This document shows, one piece after another, positions 9,700 through 19,208 of a stretch of DNA of 64,000 nucleotides. Origin of the DNA: Algorimicrobium echini (GTDB lineage: Bacteria > Bacteroidota > Bacteroidia > Flavobacteriales > Flavobacteriaceae); contig NZ_FOVN01000001.1 of NCBI RefSeq assembly GCF_900115185.1, forward strand, positions 434,001-498,000, in the 5' to 3' direction. Position 1 is the stretch's first letter; every line of letters starts with the position of its first letter. The notes under the pieces are model-generated. The model searched no databases and was not told the origin of the DNA. It worked only from the letters and a program-made list of their open reading frames with translations. The position numbers and the translations under genes are program-made.

Positions 9700-10914
9700 A
9701 TGTTTAACGTTGAAAAAATAAGACAAGATTTCCCCATACTTCAAAGACAAGTAAATGGAAAACCGCTAGTATATCTAGATAATGCAGCTACATCTCAAAC
9801 ACCACAACAGGTTATTGATGTTATTGTAGATTATTACAGTAATTTTAATGCTAATATCCATAGAGGTGTCCACACGTTAAGTCAGGAAGCTACTGATAAA
9901 TACGAAGCAGCAAGACAAACCATCCAAAAACATTTTAATGCCAAACATGCTCATGAAATTATCATGACGGCTGGTACAACACATGGTATTAATTTAGTTG
10001 CTAATGGATTTTCTTCTCTATTAAAAAAAGAGGATGAAATTATAGTTTCAGCATTAGAACATCATAGTAACATAGTGCCTTGGCAGATGCTTTGTGAAAA
10101 AACAGGAGCCACCTTAAAAGTGATTCCAATGAATACGGCTGGAGAACTAATCATGAATGATTACGACAGGTTGCTTACTAAAAACACCAAACTTGTTTTT
10201 GTAAACCATATTTCAAATGCTTTGGGCACGATAAATCCTATTGAAGCCATTATTAAAAAAGCGCATCAAGTTGGTGCAGCCGTTTTGATAGATGGCGCAC
10301 AAGCTTGTCCGCATATAAAAGCTGATATGCAGGCCTTAAATGTTGATTTCTATGTGGCTTCAGCACACAAAATGTGTGGTCCCACAGGGATTGGTTTTTT
10401 ATATGGAAAAGAAGCTTGGCTCCATAAATTACCACCTTATCAAGGTGGTGGCGAAATGATTGCTGACGTCACTTTTGAAAAAACTACTTATGCGGATTTG
10501 CCGCATAAATTTGAAGCCGGAACACCCAACATTTGTGGTGGTATTGCTTTTGGAGCTGCCGTAGATTACATGAACAACATAGGTTTTGCAGCTATTGAGA
10601 AATACGAACATGAACTTTTAGAATATGCCACAGCCGAATTACAAAAAATACAAAGCCTTAAAATTTACGGAACTGCAAAAAATAAAACGTCTGTTATATC
10701 CTTTAATTTAGAAGGCATTCATCCTTATGATATTGGTACACTTTTGGATAAAATGGGAATTGCCGTTAGAACAGGTCACCACTGTGCCCAGCCCATAATG
10801 AATTTTTATGATATTCCAGGAACTGTAAGAGCTTCCTTCGCCTTTTATAATACTAAAGCAGAAGTAGATGCTTTGATTACTGCTGTGAAAAAAGCACAAA
10901 TGATGTTATCTTAA
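9700..10914 (+). CDS. sufS: Cysteine desulfurase SufS
   Basis: SufS is a PLP-dependent group II cysteine desulfurase that releases sulfur from cysteine as a persulfide and hands it to SufE. The 404-residue protein has the PLP lysine in ASAHKMCGPTG (Lys 224), the PLP pocket block MTAGTTHGIN (about 89-98), and the active-site cysteine in RTGHHCAQP (Cys 362). The preceding gap contains only a 13-codon ORF. The sulfur acceptor sufE lies downstream after two small lipoprotein genes. Confidence 0.96.
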   Translation: MFNVEKIRQDFPILQRQVNGKPLVYLDNAATSQTPQQVIDVIVDYYSNFNANIHRGVHTLSQEATDKYEAARQTIQKHFNAKHAHEIIMTAGTTHGINLVANGFSSLLKKEDEIIVSALEHHSNIVPWQMLCEKTGATLKVIPMNTAGELIMNDYDRLLTKNTKLVFVNHISNALGTINPIEAIIKKAHQVGAAVLIDGAQACPHIKADMQALNVDFYVASAHKMCGPTGIGFLYGKEAWLHKLPPYQGGGEMIADVTFEKTTYADLPHKFEAGTPNICGGIAFGAAVDYMNNIGFAAIEKYEHELLEYATAELQKIQSLKIYGTAKNKTSVISFNLEGIHPYDIGTLLDKMGIAVRTGHHCAQPIMNFYDIPGTVRASFAFYNTKAEVDALITAVKKAQMMLS

Positions 10915-10928
10915 ATATTCAAATAATT

Positions 10929-11252
10929 ATGAAGTTAAAAAGCCTATTAGTAACCCTACTGTTTTTAGCAACTTTTTCTTGTCAAGAAACAAATTTAACC
11001 ACTGTGTATGTTGCTAACAAACAAGCAGACTGTGTTGGAGTTGGCCCACAAAAATGCCTGCAAGTAAAATTTGAAAATGATACCGAATGGTCCCTATTCT
11101 ACGATCAGATAGAAGGTTTTACATACGAAACAGGGTTTTATTATAAATTACAAGTTACTAAAGAAACTATTAGTAACCCACCAGCTGACGCTTCTAATAT
11201 AAAATACACCTTGGTAGAAGTTGTAAAGAAATCGACAACCAAAATTAATTAG
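10929..11252 (+). CDS. DUF4377 lipoprotein
   Basis: This is a 107-residue predicted lipoprotein (FSC lipobox, Cys about 18). The mature part matches DUF4377 as I recall it: DCVGVGPQKCLQVK, EWSLFYDQIEGFTYE, then NPPADASNIKYTLVEVV. DUF4377 often accompanies META domains, and the next gene here is a META protein. It starts 14 bases after sufS, so it is probably part of the same transcript. Its biochemical function is unknown. Confidence 0.78.
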   Translation: MKLKSLLVTLLFLATFSCQETNLTTVYVANKQADCVGVGPQKCLQVKFENDTEWSLFYDQIEGFTYETGFYYKLQVTKETISNPPADASNIKYTLVEVVKKSTTKIN

Positions 11253-11292
11253 TTTGGCCTTCTTTTTGCACATCTCATAAAAAACAACAATT

Positions 11293-12090
11293 ATGAAATA
11301 TATTAGTCTCTTTTTTACCTGCCTTTTTATATGTTCTTGTGGCAATGCTAAAGAAGCATCTGCAATGACAACCCAAACCGAACTTGCTGGAAATTATAAC
11401 ATCACTTCTGTATATGGAAACCAGCTAGACTCCAAAGATCTTTTAATTCGTTTTTCTTTAGAAAAAAAAATGATTTCAGGCTTTTCTGGATGTAATCAAT
11501 TTTCAGGAAGTTACGAAAACAAAGGAGCTGCTTTAAATTTTAGTCCTTTAGCAAGCACGCGAAAAATGTGTCGTCCTGAAGCAAACAAAACAGAACAAGA
11601 CATCCTAAAAGCATTAAATGAAACCATTCGTTTTACGGAAAACAATCAGGTCATTACTTTCTATGATTTAGACAATAAAGTTGTTATGACTTTAGCAAAA
11701 CCTGAACCCTCAAACTCACAAGTAGCAGACAAGCAAAAAGACTATAAAGTGGAGTATACTGCTATTTCTCGTGGTTCATATATGCTTATAAACTACGAGA
11801 ATAATAGCATTTCTTTTCAAAAAGAACGAAACAGTAAACCGCAAGTAAAAGCACTATCTAAATCCCAAATAGCTTCCTTAAATGCTAAAATTGGGGCTTT
11901 AAATCTCAATGAATTAGAAAGCTTAGAACCGCCTAGTAAAGCCCATCAGTATGATGGTGCTGCAATTGCAGGATTAAAAATATCTACAGGGAGTTCAAAT
12001 TATCAAACCCCTTCTTTTGATGCTGGAAACCCACCAAAAACTATAGAAGCTTTAGTTTCAGAATTAATAGGATATATTGAAAAGCCTTAA
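11293..12090 (+). CDS. META-domain (HslJ-like) lipoprotein
   Basis: This is a 265-residue predicted lipoprotein (ICSC, Cys about 16). Residues about 28-137 form a META/HslJ-type domain, with the hallmark FSGCNQFSGSYE and LASTRKMC blocks. The remaining 120 residues form a second, unnamed domain. META-domain proteins are envelope proteins linked in other bacteria to heat-shock or novobiocin resistance; the molecular role is not known. It lies between sufS and sufE with the DUF4377 gene. sufE appears to have its own promoter just downstream. Confidence 0.82.
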   Translation: MKYISLFFTCLFICSCGNAKEASAMTTQTELAGNYNITSVYGNQLDSKDLLIRFSLEKKMISGFSGCNQFSGSYENKGAALNFSPLASTRKMCRPEANKTEQDILKALNETIRFTENNQVITFYDLDNKVVMTLAKPEPSNSQVADKQKDYKVEYTAISRGSYMLINYENNSISFQKERNSKPQVKALSKSQIASLNAKIGALNLNELESLEPPSKAHQYDGAAIAGLKISTGSSNYQTPSFDAGNPPKTIEALVSELIGYIEKP

Positions 12091-12094
12091 ATAA

Positions 12095-12125
12095 TTGAAT
12101 AGCTACATTACTTATTGTATTTTTG
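12095..12125 (+). promoter_or_regulatory. Predicted sufE promoter
   Basis: A TTG at 12095-12097 and TATTTTTG at 12118-12125 are spaced by 20 bases, close to the Bacteroidota TTG-N19-TAnnTTTG pattern. The -7 box overlaps the in-frame TTG at 12123, so that codon is unlikely to be the start; ATG 12135 lies 10 bases past the box, giving a very short leader. Confidence 0.6.
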
Positions 12126-12134
12126 TATAAAATT

Positions 12135-12563
12135 ATGATGATGCAAATTGAAGATATACAGAACGAAATTATTGACGAATTTTCCATGTTTGAAGATTGG
12201 GAAGAACGCTACCAATACATGATTGACCTGGGGAAAGATTTACCTTTAATTGATGCCCAATACAAAACGGAAAATAATCTCATAAAAGGTTGCCAAAGTA
12301 AAGTTTGGGTACATGCTGATTTGGTTGATAACAAAATTATTTTTACCGCAGATAGTGATGCCATCATTACCAAAGGAATTATTGCAATCCTCATTCGGGC
12401 GTTTTCAAACCAAGAACCTCAAGATATTATAGCTGCTAACACCGAATTTATTGATAAAATTGGCCTTAAAGATCATTTATCACCAACCCGAGCTAACGGT
12501 TTAGTTAGCATGGTAAAACAATTAAAAATGTATGCTATTGCATATCAAACACAACTTAAATAA
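12135..12563 (+). CDS. sufE: Sulfur acceptor protein SufE
   Basis: SufE takes sulfur from the SufS persulfide and passes it to the SufB scaffold. The protein is about 143 residues. The catalytic cysteine is in NLIKGCQSKVW (Cys 53 from ATG 12135), preceded by the family block DEFSMFEDWEERYQY. Three ATG codons follow each other (12135, 12138, 12141) and any could be used. An upstream TTG overlaps the promoter box and was rejected as the start. Confidence 0.94.
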   Translation: MMMQIEDIQNEIIDEFSMFEDWEERYQYMIDLGKDLPLIDAQYKTENNLIKGCQSKVWVHADLVDNKIIFTADSDAIITKGIIAILIRAFSNQEPQDIIAANTEFIDKIGLKDHLSPTRANGLVSMVKQLKMYAIAYQTQLK

Positions 12564-12656
12564 TCTATTAGCAACTGTTGGTATTTAGTAATAAACCTAT
12601 TAACAATACGCAAATAGCTTAACAACGAATATTAGAAATAATAAACTTCAAAAAAC

Positions 12657-12980
12657 ATGAGTGAAACTATAGATACAACAGCTTTAGGAGAAAAAATAGT
12701 TCGCGTTTTAAAAACCATTTTCGATCCAGAAATTCCAGTAGACATTTACGAGTTAGGTTTAATTTACGACGTGTTTGTAAATGAAGATTATGATGTAAAA
12801 ATCTTAATGACTTTAACAACACCTAACTGCCCAGTGGCCGAAACCTTACCCCTTGAAGTGGAAGAAAAAGTAAAATCTTTAGACAGTGTTAAATCTGCTG
12901 AAGTAGAAATTACTTTTGATCCACCTTGGAGTCAAGATTTAATGAGCGAAGAAGCCAAATTAGAGCTAGGTATGCTTTAA
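12657..12980 (+). CDS. DUF59 / MIP18-family SUF protein (SufT-like)
   Basis: This 107-residue DUF59 protein has the family blocks FDPEIPVDIYELGLIYDV (about 22-39) and LTTPNCPVAE with the conserved Cys 58. In Bacteroidota and Firmicutes this protein is encoded with SUF genes and is implicated in Fe-S cluster maturation or delivery. It is separated from sufE by 93 bases in which I see no clear promoter. The exact step it performs is not established from sequence. Confidence 0.9.
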   Translation: MSETIDTTALGEKIVRVLKTIFDPEIPVDIYELGLIYDVFVNEDYDVKILMTLTTPNCPVAETLPLEVEEKVKSLDSVKSAEVEITFDPPWSQDLMSEEAKLELGML

Positions 12981-13094
12981 TTAGCCACTTCGATTCATAT
13001 TCCATGACATGTTGATTGTTTTTTAGAAATTTAGAGGTATATTTTTAAATCTGGAATCTTAAACGTTAAACTTTTAATTTTTTGAATCCTACAG

Positions 13095-14930
13095 ATGGCT
13101 AGATCCAGACTTAAATCCCTTAAAGACAAAGACAAAACAAGCTTAAAAAAATCCTTTAGTGCTTTAATATATATTCCACGTTTTTTTAAAGAAATATGGA
13201 AAACCAACAAAAAGCGTTTTATTTTATCAGCAATTTGTCGGCTTATTGGCGCTATTTTACCTGTATTAATCCTATGGGTTGGTAAAGTTATAATAGATGA
13301 AATTATACTTCAATCTACAATTGATGCTGTCAATTTCAATCGCCTTTGGACTTATGTTGCGCTCGAGTTTGGTTTAATTGTGCTATCCGATTTAATCAGT
13401 CGCGCTATTTCTTTAACTGACAATTTATTAGGTGACGCCTACTCCATTGATTCATCGGTTAAGATTATCAAAAAAACTAACCAAATTGATATTAGTTTAT
13501 TAGAGGATTCTGAATTTTATGATAAACTGGAACGTGCTCGTACACAAACTGCTGGTCGTGTTGGGCTTATGTCTAATGCCTTGGGCGAAATACAAAGTCT
13601 TATTTCTATAGCTACACTTGTAGCTGGTTTAATTTATTTTGAACCCTATCTCATCATTTTATTAGTTTTAAGTATTATTCCGTCCTTTATTAATGAAATT
13701 TGGTTTAGTCAGCAACAATACTCGTTAGCGCGCGGATGGACAGCCGAAAGACGTGAATTAGATTACTTACGTTTTATTGGTGCTAACAGCCAAACTGCTA
13801 AAGAAATTAAACTATTTGGACTAACGGATTTTATTGTAGACCGTTTTAAAAATCTTTCTCAAGAATATTACCAACTCAATAAAAAGCTAGCCGTTAAACG
13901 TTCAGCTTTGGGTTTTATTTTTAATATTTTGGGAACTTTAAGCTATTATGGTGCTTATATATTTATTATTTATCGGGTTGTATCTGGCGTCATTACACTT
14001 GGTGAATTAACGTTTCTATCAGGATCCTTCAATAGACTTACACGAAATCTTCAAGATTTCTTCGCTAAATTTACCAGAATTACAGAAAGCGCGCTCTATT
14101 TAAAAGATTACTTTGAGTTTATTGATTGGTCCATAGTTCCAAAATATGAAGAAAATCAACCTATTCCTGAAAAAATTGTATCTGGATTCGAATTCAGAAA
14201 TGTACATTTTTCATATCCTGATTCTGATCATGAGATTTTAAAAGGTGTAACCTTTACAATTTCTGCTGGTGAGAAAATGGCATTTGTTGGTAAAAATGGT
14301 GCCGGAAAAACAACGCTTACAAAATTACTATTGCGGTTTTATGAACCCACTTCTGGAGAAATTTTATTAGATGGTGTTAATATTAATCGCTTTAAAAAAG
14401 ACGATTATCAGAAATATTTTGGTGTTATTTTTCAAGATTTCTTTCGGTATGAATTTACCGTTAAGGAAAATATTGCAGTTGGAGATATTGCTGAATTAAA
14501 TAATCAAGAAAAAATTGAACATGCCGCCCAATTAAGTTTGGCTACTGAAGTAATTTCAGAATTAAAAAAAGGCTACAACCAACAACTAGGAAAGCGCTTT
14601 GCTAAAGGACAAGAGCTCTCTGGTGGGCAATGGCAGAAAGTAGCTTTAGCTAGAGCCTATATGAAAAATGCCGAAGTGTTGATTTTAGATGAACCAACCT
14701 CCGCATTAGATGCAAAAGCTGAAAGTGATGTTTTCAAGCGTTTTATTGGTTTAACACAAGGTAAAACGAGCATCATTATTTCGCACAGATTTAGTACTGT
14801 AAGGCAAGCAGATCGTATATTAGTATTAGAGGCCGGCAAAATTTTAGAAATAGGTACTCATAATCAATTAATGGCAAACAACGCTTTATATGCCCAACTC
14901 TTTCAATTGCAGGCTGAAGGCTATCAATAA
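13095..14930 (+). CDS. ABC transporter, fused permease and ATPase
   Basis: This is a 611-residue half-size ABC exporter. The N-terminal about 340 residues contain roughly six hydrophobic segments. The C-terminal nucleotide-binding domain has Walker A GKNGAGKTT, signature ELSGGQWQK and Walker B VLILDEPTSALD, with the H-loop IISHR. The substrate cannot be predicted; the family includes lipid, peptide and drug exporters. It stands between the SUF genes and the DUF2480 gene, with 114 bases before it. It may be a later insertion into an otherwise familiar SUF-DUF2480-DUF3078 neighbourhood (inference from recollection). Confidence 0.9.
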   Translation: MARSRLKSLKDKDKTSLKKSFSALIYIPRFFKEIWKTNKKRFILSAICRLIGAILPVLILWVGKVIIDEIILQSTIDAVNFNRLWTYVALEFGLIVLSDLISRAISLTDNLLGDAYSIDSSVKIIKKTNQIDISLLEDSEFYDKLERARTQTAGRVGLMSNALGEIQSLISIATLVAGLIYFEPYLIILLVLSIIPSFINEIWFSQQQYSLARGWTAERRELDYLRFIGANSQTAKEIKLFGLTDFIVDRFKNLSQEYYQLNKKLAVKRSALGFIFNILGTLSYYGAYIFIIYRVVSGVITLGELTFLSGSFNRLTRNLQDFFAKFTRITESALYLKDYFEFIDWSIVPKYEENQPIPEKIVSGFEFRNVHFSYPDSDHEILKGVTFTISAGEKMAFVGKNGAGKTTLTKLLLRFYEPTSGEILLDGVNINRFKKDDYQKYFGVIFQDFFRYEFTVKENIAVGDIAELNNQEKIEHAAQLSLATEVISELKKGYNQQLGKRFAKGQELSGGQWQKVALARAYMKNAEVLILDEPTSALDAKAESDVFKRFIGLTQGKTSIIISHRFSTVRQADRILVLEAGKILEIGTHNQLMANNALYAQLFQLQAEGYQ

Positions 14931-14936
14931 TTAAAT

Positions 14937-14944
14937 TAACTTTG
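14937..14944 (+). promoter_or_regulatory. Predicted -7 box TAACTTTG abutting the DUF2480 start
   Basis: TAACTTTG is an exact TAnnTTTG match and ends 4 bases before the ATG at 14949. Transcription starting a few bases downstream would give a leaderless or nearly leaderless mRNA. No -33 TTG at standard spacing was found. Confidence 0.5.
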
Positions 14945-14948
14945 TATT

Positions 14949-15455
14949 ATGGAAGAAGAAATAATTAATCGCGTAGCAAATAGCAAACTAATAACCTTTA
15001 ATTTAGAGGATTACTACCCAAAAGGTGAACGTGTAATATTAGATATTAAAAACTGGTTATTTGAAGATATTGTGCTCCGAGAAAAAGATTTTAGAGAACA
15101 GGTTAAAAACCATGATTGGCAACAGTATCAAGATGCCTATGTAGCTATTCAATGTTCAACAGATGCTATTATTCCTGATTGGGCTTATATGCTCATAACA
15201 CTTTCATTAGCATCCATTGCCAAAAAAACCATTTTAGGTAATTTAGAATTACTCGAAACAAGCCTTTATCAAGATATTATATCAAATTTAGATGTTTCTG
15301 AATTTCAGGACAAACCCATTATTATTAAAGGATGTTCAAAAAAACCGGTTCCAGTAAACGCTTATCTCATGATTACCAACAAACTAAAACCGGTTGCAAA
15401 ATCCATAATGTTTGGCGAAGCTTGTTCTAGTGTGCCATTATTTAAAAGAAAATAG
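14949..15455 (+). CDS. DUF2480 family protein
   Basis: This 168-residue cytoplasmic protein is of the Bacteroidota-specific DUF2480 family, as I recall it: EEEIINRVANSKLITFNLEDYYP at the N-terminus (quoted to show why the annotated start is kept), then DWQQYQDAYVAIQCSTDAI and KGCSKKPVPVNAYL. Two conserved cysteines (IQCSTD and KGCSKK) suggest a possible metal or redox role. The family is commonly encoded near SUF genes, as here. Function unknown. Confidence 0.85.
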   Translation: MEEEIINRVANSKLITFNLEDYYPKGERVILDIKNWLFEDIVLREKDFREQVKNHDWQQYQDAYVAIQCSTDAIIPDWAYMLITLSLASIAKKTILGNLELLETSLYQDIISNLDVSEFQDKPIIIKGCSKKPVPVNAYLMITNKLKPVAKSIMFGEACSSVPLFKRK

Positions 15456-15463
15456 TATTTTTG
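15456..15463 (+). promoter_or_regulatory. Predicted -7 box TATTTTTG for the DUF3078 gene
   Basis: TATTTTTG matches TAnnTTTG, begins directly after the DUF2480 stop codon and lies 35 bases before the next ATG. No convincing -33 element was seen. Confidence 0.45.
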
Positions 15464-15498
15464 TAGGGTTATTAATTACTAATTAATCCTTAAAACCT

Positions 15499-16434
15499 AT
15501 GAAAAGAATATTTACTATTGGTTTAGTGCTGCTTGCGACAGCCACGTTTTCGCAAACAAAAGAAGAATTAAAAGAGCAAAAAGCTGAAAAACAAGCCGCT
15601 GCTGATGCCTTACAAGCAGAAGCCGATGAGTTACAAAAACAAATTGATGCTTTCCCAGGTTGGAAATTTGGTGCTTTTGGTACCATTGGTGCTAGTTTTT
15701 CTGAATTCAATAATTGGTACGGCCAAGGAACACCTAACAATGCTTCAGGAAACATTACTATTACGGTTAATCCTTATGCCAAATTAGATCGTGAAAACTA
15801 TTTCTGGTACAACACAGGAAATATTAACTTAAGTTGGGTGAAATTTGATGATAAAGATGACCCAACAGATGATAATAGCTTTAGAGAAGCTAATGATGTG
15901 TTTAACGTAACATCCCTTTTTGGTTATAAAATAGCTAAAAATTTAGCAGCTTCTACACTTGCTGAATACCGAACTACACTTATTAACAACTTTAATGATC
16001 CTGGTTATTTGGATGTTGGTGTTGGTATAACGTGGACACCTCTAGAAAATTTAGTTGTTGTCGTACACCCTTTAAACTACAACTTTGTATTTGCTGATAA
16101 TGATGCAATTTTCGATTCTTCTCTAGGTGCGAAAGTCGTTGCTAACTATGGTCGTTCATTTGGAAAATTAGATTTCAACTCGAACCTATCGGCTTTTATG
16201 AGTTATGAGGATTCTAACTTATCTAACTGGACTTGGATTAACGCTCTTAGCTATAAGTTATGGAAAGGTATTGGATTAGGTTTTGAATTAGGCTTGAGAG
16301 ATAATAAACAAGAGGCTGTTAACTTTGCGTTTAAAGAGTGGGATCCTATGGGACTTGAAGCTCAACCAACCTTTGAAAACGTAGATAATGATTTACAAGT
16401 ATATTATACATTTGGTTTGAGTTATGCGTTCTAA
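15499..16434 (+). CDS. DUF3078 outer-membrane-like protein
   Basis: This is a 311-residue secreted protein with a signal peptide cut after about residue 19 (ATFSQ). A charged coiled-coil stretch follows (about 20-50, KEELKEQKAEKQAA), then alternating beta-strands rich in aromatic residues ending in YTFGLSYAF, a terminal Phe as in outer-membrane beta-barrels. It matches DUF3078 as I recall it. It is probably a porin-like outer-membrane protein. A strong terminator follows. Confidence 0.83.
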   Translation: MKRIFTIGLVLLATATFSQTKEELKEQKAEKQAAADALQAEADELQKQIDAFPGWKFGAFGTIGASFSEFNNWYGQGTPNNASGNITITVNPYAKLDRENYFWYNTGNINLSWVKFDDKDDPTDDNSFREANDVFNVTSLFGYKIAKNLAASTLAEYRTTLINNFNDPGYLDVGVGITWTPLENLVVVVHPLNYNFVFADNDAIFDSSLGAKVVANYGRSFGKLDFNSNLSAFMSYEDSNLSNWTWINALSYKLWKGIGLGFELGLRDNKQEAVNFAFKEWDPMGLEAQPTFENVDNDLQVYYTFGLSYAF

Positions 16435-16455
16435 AACCAATCCATTTTTATAATC

Positions 16456-16490
16456 AAAAAAGCTCCAAACATTTATGTTGGAGCTTTTTT
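16456..16490. terminator. Bidirectional intrinsic terminator
   Basis: AGCTCCAA (16461-16468) pairs with TTGGAGCT (16478-16485), extended by ACAT/ATGT with a bulged A and flanked by A5 and T7. It lies between the converging DUF3078 and penicillin-binding protein genes and can serve both. Confidence 0.85.
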
Positions 16491-16501
16491 TGTTTTAATC
16501 A

Positions 16502-18757
16502 TTAATCGCCTTTAAATTCTTTCGAAGTTTTCTTACGCTTAAATAGTTTTTTTAACCAACCATCTTCCTTTTCCAATTTACAATCTAAATCTTTTAAAAC
16601 GTCATTACTTGGTGTTTCAAAAGTGCTTTTGGTAATTGCGTTAAATTCAGAATCGTTGTTCAATCTCTGATAAAATTTGGCAAACATGGGTAAAGCCGAA
16701 TTAGCACCTTGACCCAAAGCCGTCGTTTTAAAACCGATGTTATAATTATCATTTCCTACCCAGGTAATAGTGACCAATTTGGGTGTAATGGCCACAAACC
16801 ATCCATCTTTATTATCTTGTGTGGTTCCTGTCTTTCCGGCTATAGCGTTAGTTAAATTATAAGTCGTTCGTAGTCGTGAAGCGGTACCGCTATTAACCGT
16901 TGTTTTCATCATTTCCAATAAAACCTGTCGGGTATAATTGCTATACGCTTGTTTTTCTAACATTTCCGGCTCAAAGTCAGCTATCACGTTACCGTTTTTA
17001 TCTTCAATCTTCGTTATCATGTAGGGTTTCACACCATAACTATTATTTACATAGCTGGCGTAAGCGCCTATTAATTCTATCAAATTTATTTCAGCAACAC
17101 CTAATGCTAAAGAGGGTTCTGTAGGCAATGCTTTAGTAATACCCATTTTTTGCGCTTGCTCTTGAACTTTAGAAATACCAACATCATTTAAAACTTTTAC
17201 GGCAATGGTGTTTACCGAATTACTCAACGCCATTTCCAGATTGTAATTAATATCTGTTTTCTCCTTGGGATCTTGTCCTGCATTGGTTGGTGTCCAGTTT
17301 TTGTAGTTGGTATAGGTTACGGCATCTATAGAATAATATGAACAAGGCTTCATACCGTTTTCAATAGCAGCTGTATATACAAAAGGCTTAAAGGTTGAGC
17401 CCACTTGACGTTCACTTTGAGACACGTGGTCATATTTAAAATAGCGATAATCTATACCACCAATATAGGTTTGGATGGCGCCCGTTTTTGGGTCGATGGA
17501 CAACATTCCTGTATTTAAAAGTTTAAGATAGTGTTGTAGACTATCTTTTGCTGAAAGCATTGCAGTACTATCACCTTTCCAAGAAAATACATCCATACTG
17601 TGTTTTACAGATAACGAGTCGTCTATCGCTTTTTCTGAAAGACCAGCTTTTTTTATACGCTGATATTCTGGTAGGCTTTGTAAGGTTTTTTTAAATACAC
17701 TTGTGTTGGATGTCCAAGGTGCATTTTTGCCATGTGATGCTTCATAAGCTGCTTGCAGTTTAGTAAGGTGTTCTTTCATTGCGTCTTCTGCCATGGTTTG
17801 CATCGTGGCATTTAACGTGGTGTAGACTTTTAATCCATCTTTATAAATATTATAAGCATCACCATTTGGCTTTTTATACGCTTTTAAAATCGTTTGAAGT
17901 TGTTGCTTAACCTGCGCTCTAAAATAAGGTGCTAATCCTAAATCGTGATTAAACGAATGATATTTAATAACGAGGGAATCCGTTTTAAGTGAATCAGCTT
18001 TTGCTCCTTTTAAATAGTTGTATTTCACCATTTGATCCAATACCACATTGCGTCGTGACTGACTTCTGGCAACCGATTTTCTGGGATTGAAATAGGTTGT
18101 TGCTTTTAAGGTTCCTACTAAGGTTGCAGCTTCTGGAATGGTTAATTGACTAGCCGATTTATTAAAAAATTTTTGCGAAGCACTTTCAATTCCATAGGTA
18201 TTATCTGGAAACGGAACCGTATTTAAATAGAGTGTTAAAATTTCTTGTTTGGAATACACATCTTCCATACGTTGTGCTACAATAGATTCTTTAAATTTAT
18301 TAATAAGCATACTAAACAATGCATAATCTTCCCGACCATATAAGTTTTTAGCGAGCTGTAGTGTTATGGTGCTTCCACCACCAGCCGATTTATCTTGAAG
18401 CAGTATATTTTTAAAAAACACACGCAACAAACTAATATTATCAATACCGTCATGTTCGTAAAAGCGAACATCCTCTGTTGCTACCAACGCATCAATCAAA
18501 TGTTTTGGAAACGCTTCATACGCCAATGGCTGCCTATCGTAAATATAAAATTTGCCAATTAATGTTTCATCTTGATCTAAAACTTGTGTAGCTTCTGCTT
18601 GTTTTAAAGTACTTAATTCTTCATGTGTTGGCACTTTTCCAAATAGCCCAAAATAAATACAAGCATACAAGGCAACAAAGAATAAAATAATACCAGCCAA
18701 TACCATTAGCGACCATTTTACCCATGTCTTTTTTAAAAATGCACGTACTTTACCCAT
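16502..18757 (-). CDS. Class A penicillin-binding protein 1A
   Basis: This 751-residue bifunctional peptidoglycan synthase has one N-terminal membrane anchor (about 15-37). The GT51 glycosyltransferase domain carries the catalytic glutamate in TEDVRFYEHDGID (Glu 95) and GGGSTITLQLAKN. The transpeptidase domain has the serine nucleophile in GSTFKPF (Ser 454 to Lys 457), an SVN motif (about 514-516) and KTG (642-644). A basic C-terminal tail follows. It is encoded convergently with DUF3078. A 451-base gap without genes precedes it. Confidence 0.93.
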   Translation of the reverse strand: MGKVRAFLKKTWVKWSLMVLAGIILFFVALYACIYFGLFGKVPTHEELSTLKQAEATQVLDQDETLIGKFYIYDRQPLAYEAFPKHLIDALVATEDVRFYEHDGIDNISLLRVFFKNILLQDKSAGGGSTITLQLAKNLYGREDYALFSMLINKFKESIVAQRMEDVYSKQEILTLYLNTVPFPDNTYGIESASQKFFNKSASQLTIPEAATLVGTLKATTYFNPRKSVARSQSRRNVVLDQMVKYNYLKGAKADSLKTDSLVIKYHSFNHDLGLAPYFRAQVKQQLQTILKAYKKPNGDAYNIYKDGLKVYTTLNATMQTMAEDAMKEHLTKLQAAYEASHGKNAPWTSNTSVFKKTLQSLPEYQRIKKAGLSEKAIDDSLSVKHSMDVFSWKGDSTAMLSAKDSLQHYLKLLNTGMLSIDPKTGAIQTYIGGIDYRYFKYDHVSQSERQVGSTFKPFVYTAAIENGMKPCSYYSIDAVTYTNYKNWTPTNAGQDPKEKTDINYNLEMALSNSVNTIAVKVLNDVGISKVQEQAQKMGITKALPTEPSLALGVAEINLIELIGAYASYVNNSYGVKPYMITKIEDKNGNVIADFEPEMLEKQAYSNYTRQVLLEMMKTTVNSGTASRLRTTYNLTNAIAGKTGTTQDNKDGWFVAITPKLVTITWVGNDNYNIGFKTTALGQGANSALPMFAKFYQRLNNDSEFNAITKSTFETPSNDVLKDLDCKLEKEDGWLKKLFKRKKTSKEFKGD

Positions 18758-19208
18758 TGAAATCTTGAAATATTTGAATCATCTATTTAGGTGAAATTTT
18801 ATTATTTAAACAAACCCGCTTTATATAGCTTTTGAAAGTGAAAAAACTATTAGTCTTATCTTTTGTGCATTGTCCAAAAAAGAAACAAAAAAGACTAGAC
18901 TTACCAACCCTTATCTAAATTTATCATTCGACGCCTAAATTTTAGGAACTCGCTTTGAAAACACTTATTAATTCATAATTTCGCTTGCTTAAACAGCCTA
19001 AAATTTTACGCCATTTACTCATGTATCAATATTTTATTTTTTGGTATTCGTAAATCTTCGATTTCATTTCAAATTTTACAATAAAACTTCGATGGGCCGA
19101 AATTGGAATATTTTAAAGCAAATCTTACAACATTGAATCACTGTTCGATACCAAAAACACAAAGGATTTAAAAACATTAATGAAACTCATTTAAGATACT
19201 AATGTGTT
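18758..19208. other. 451-bp gene-free region between hflX and the PBP gene
   Basis: No convincing gene was found in either strand. The stretch around 18870-19030 reads as a decayed ORF on the plus strand (HCPKKKQKRLDLPTLI followed by stops). It resembles a non-coding remnant that I recall seeing repeatedly in flavobacterial intergenic regions; that is recollection, not a search. A 7-bp inverted repeat TAGTCTT (18851-18857) and AAGACTA (18891-18897) is present. The PBP promoter must lie at the left end, but no TAnnTTTG box was seen. Confidence 0.4.
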
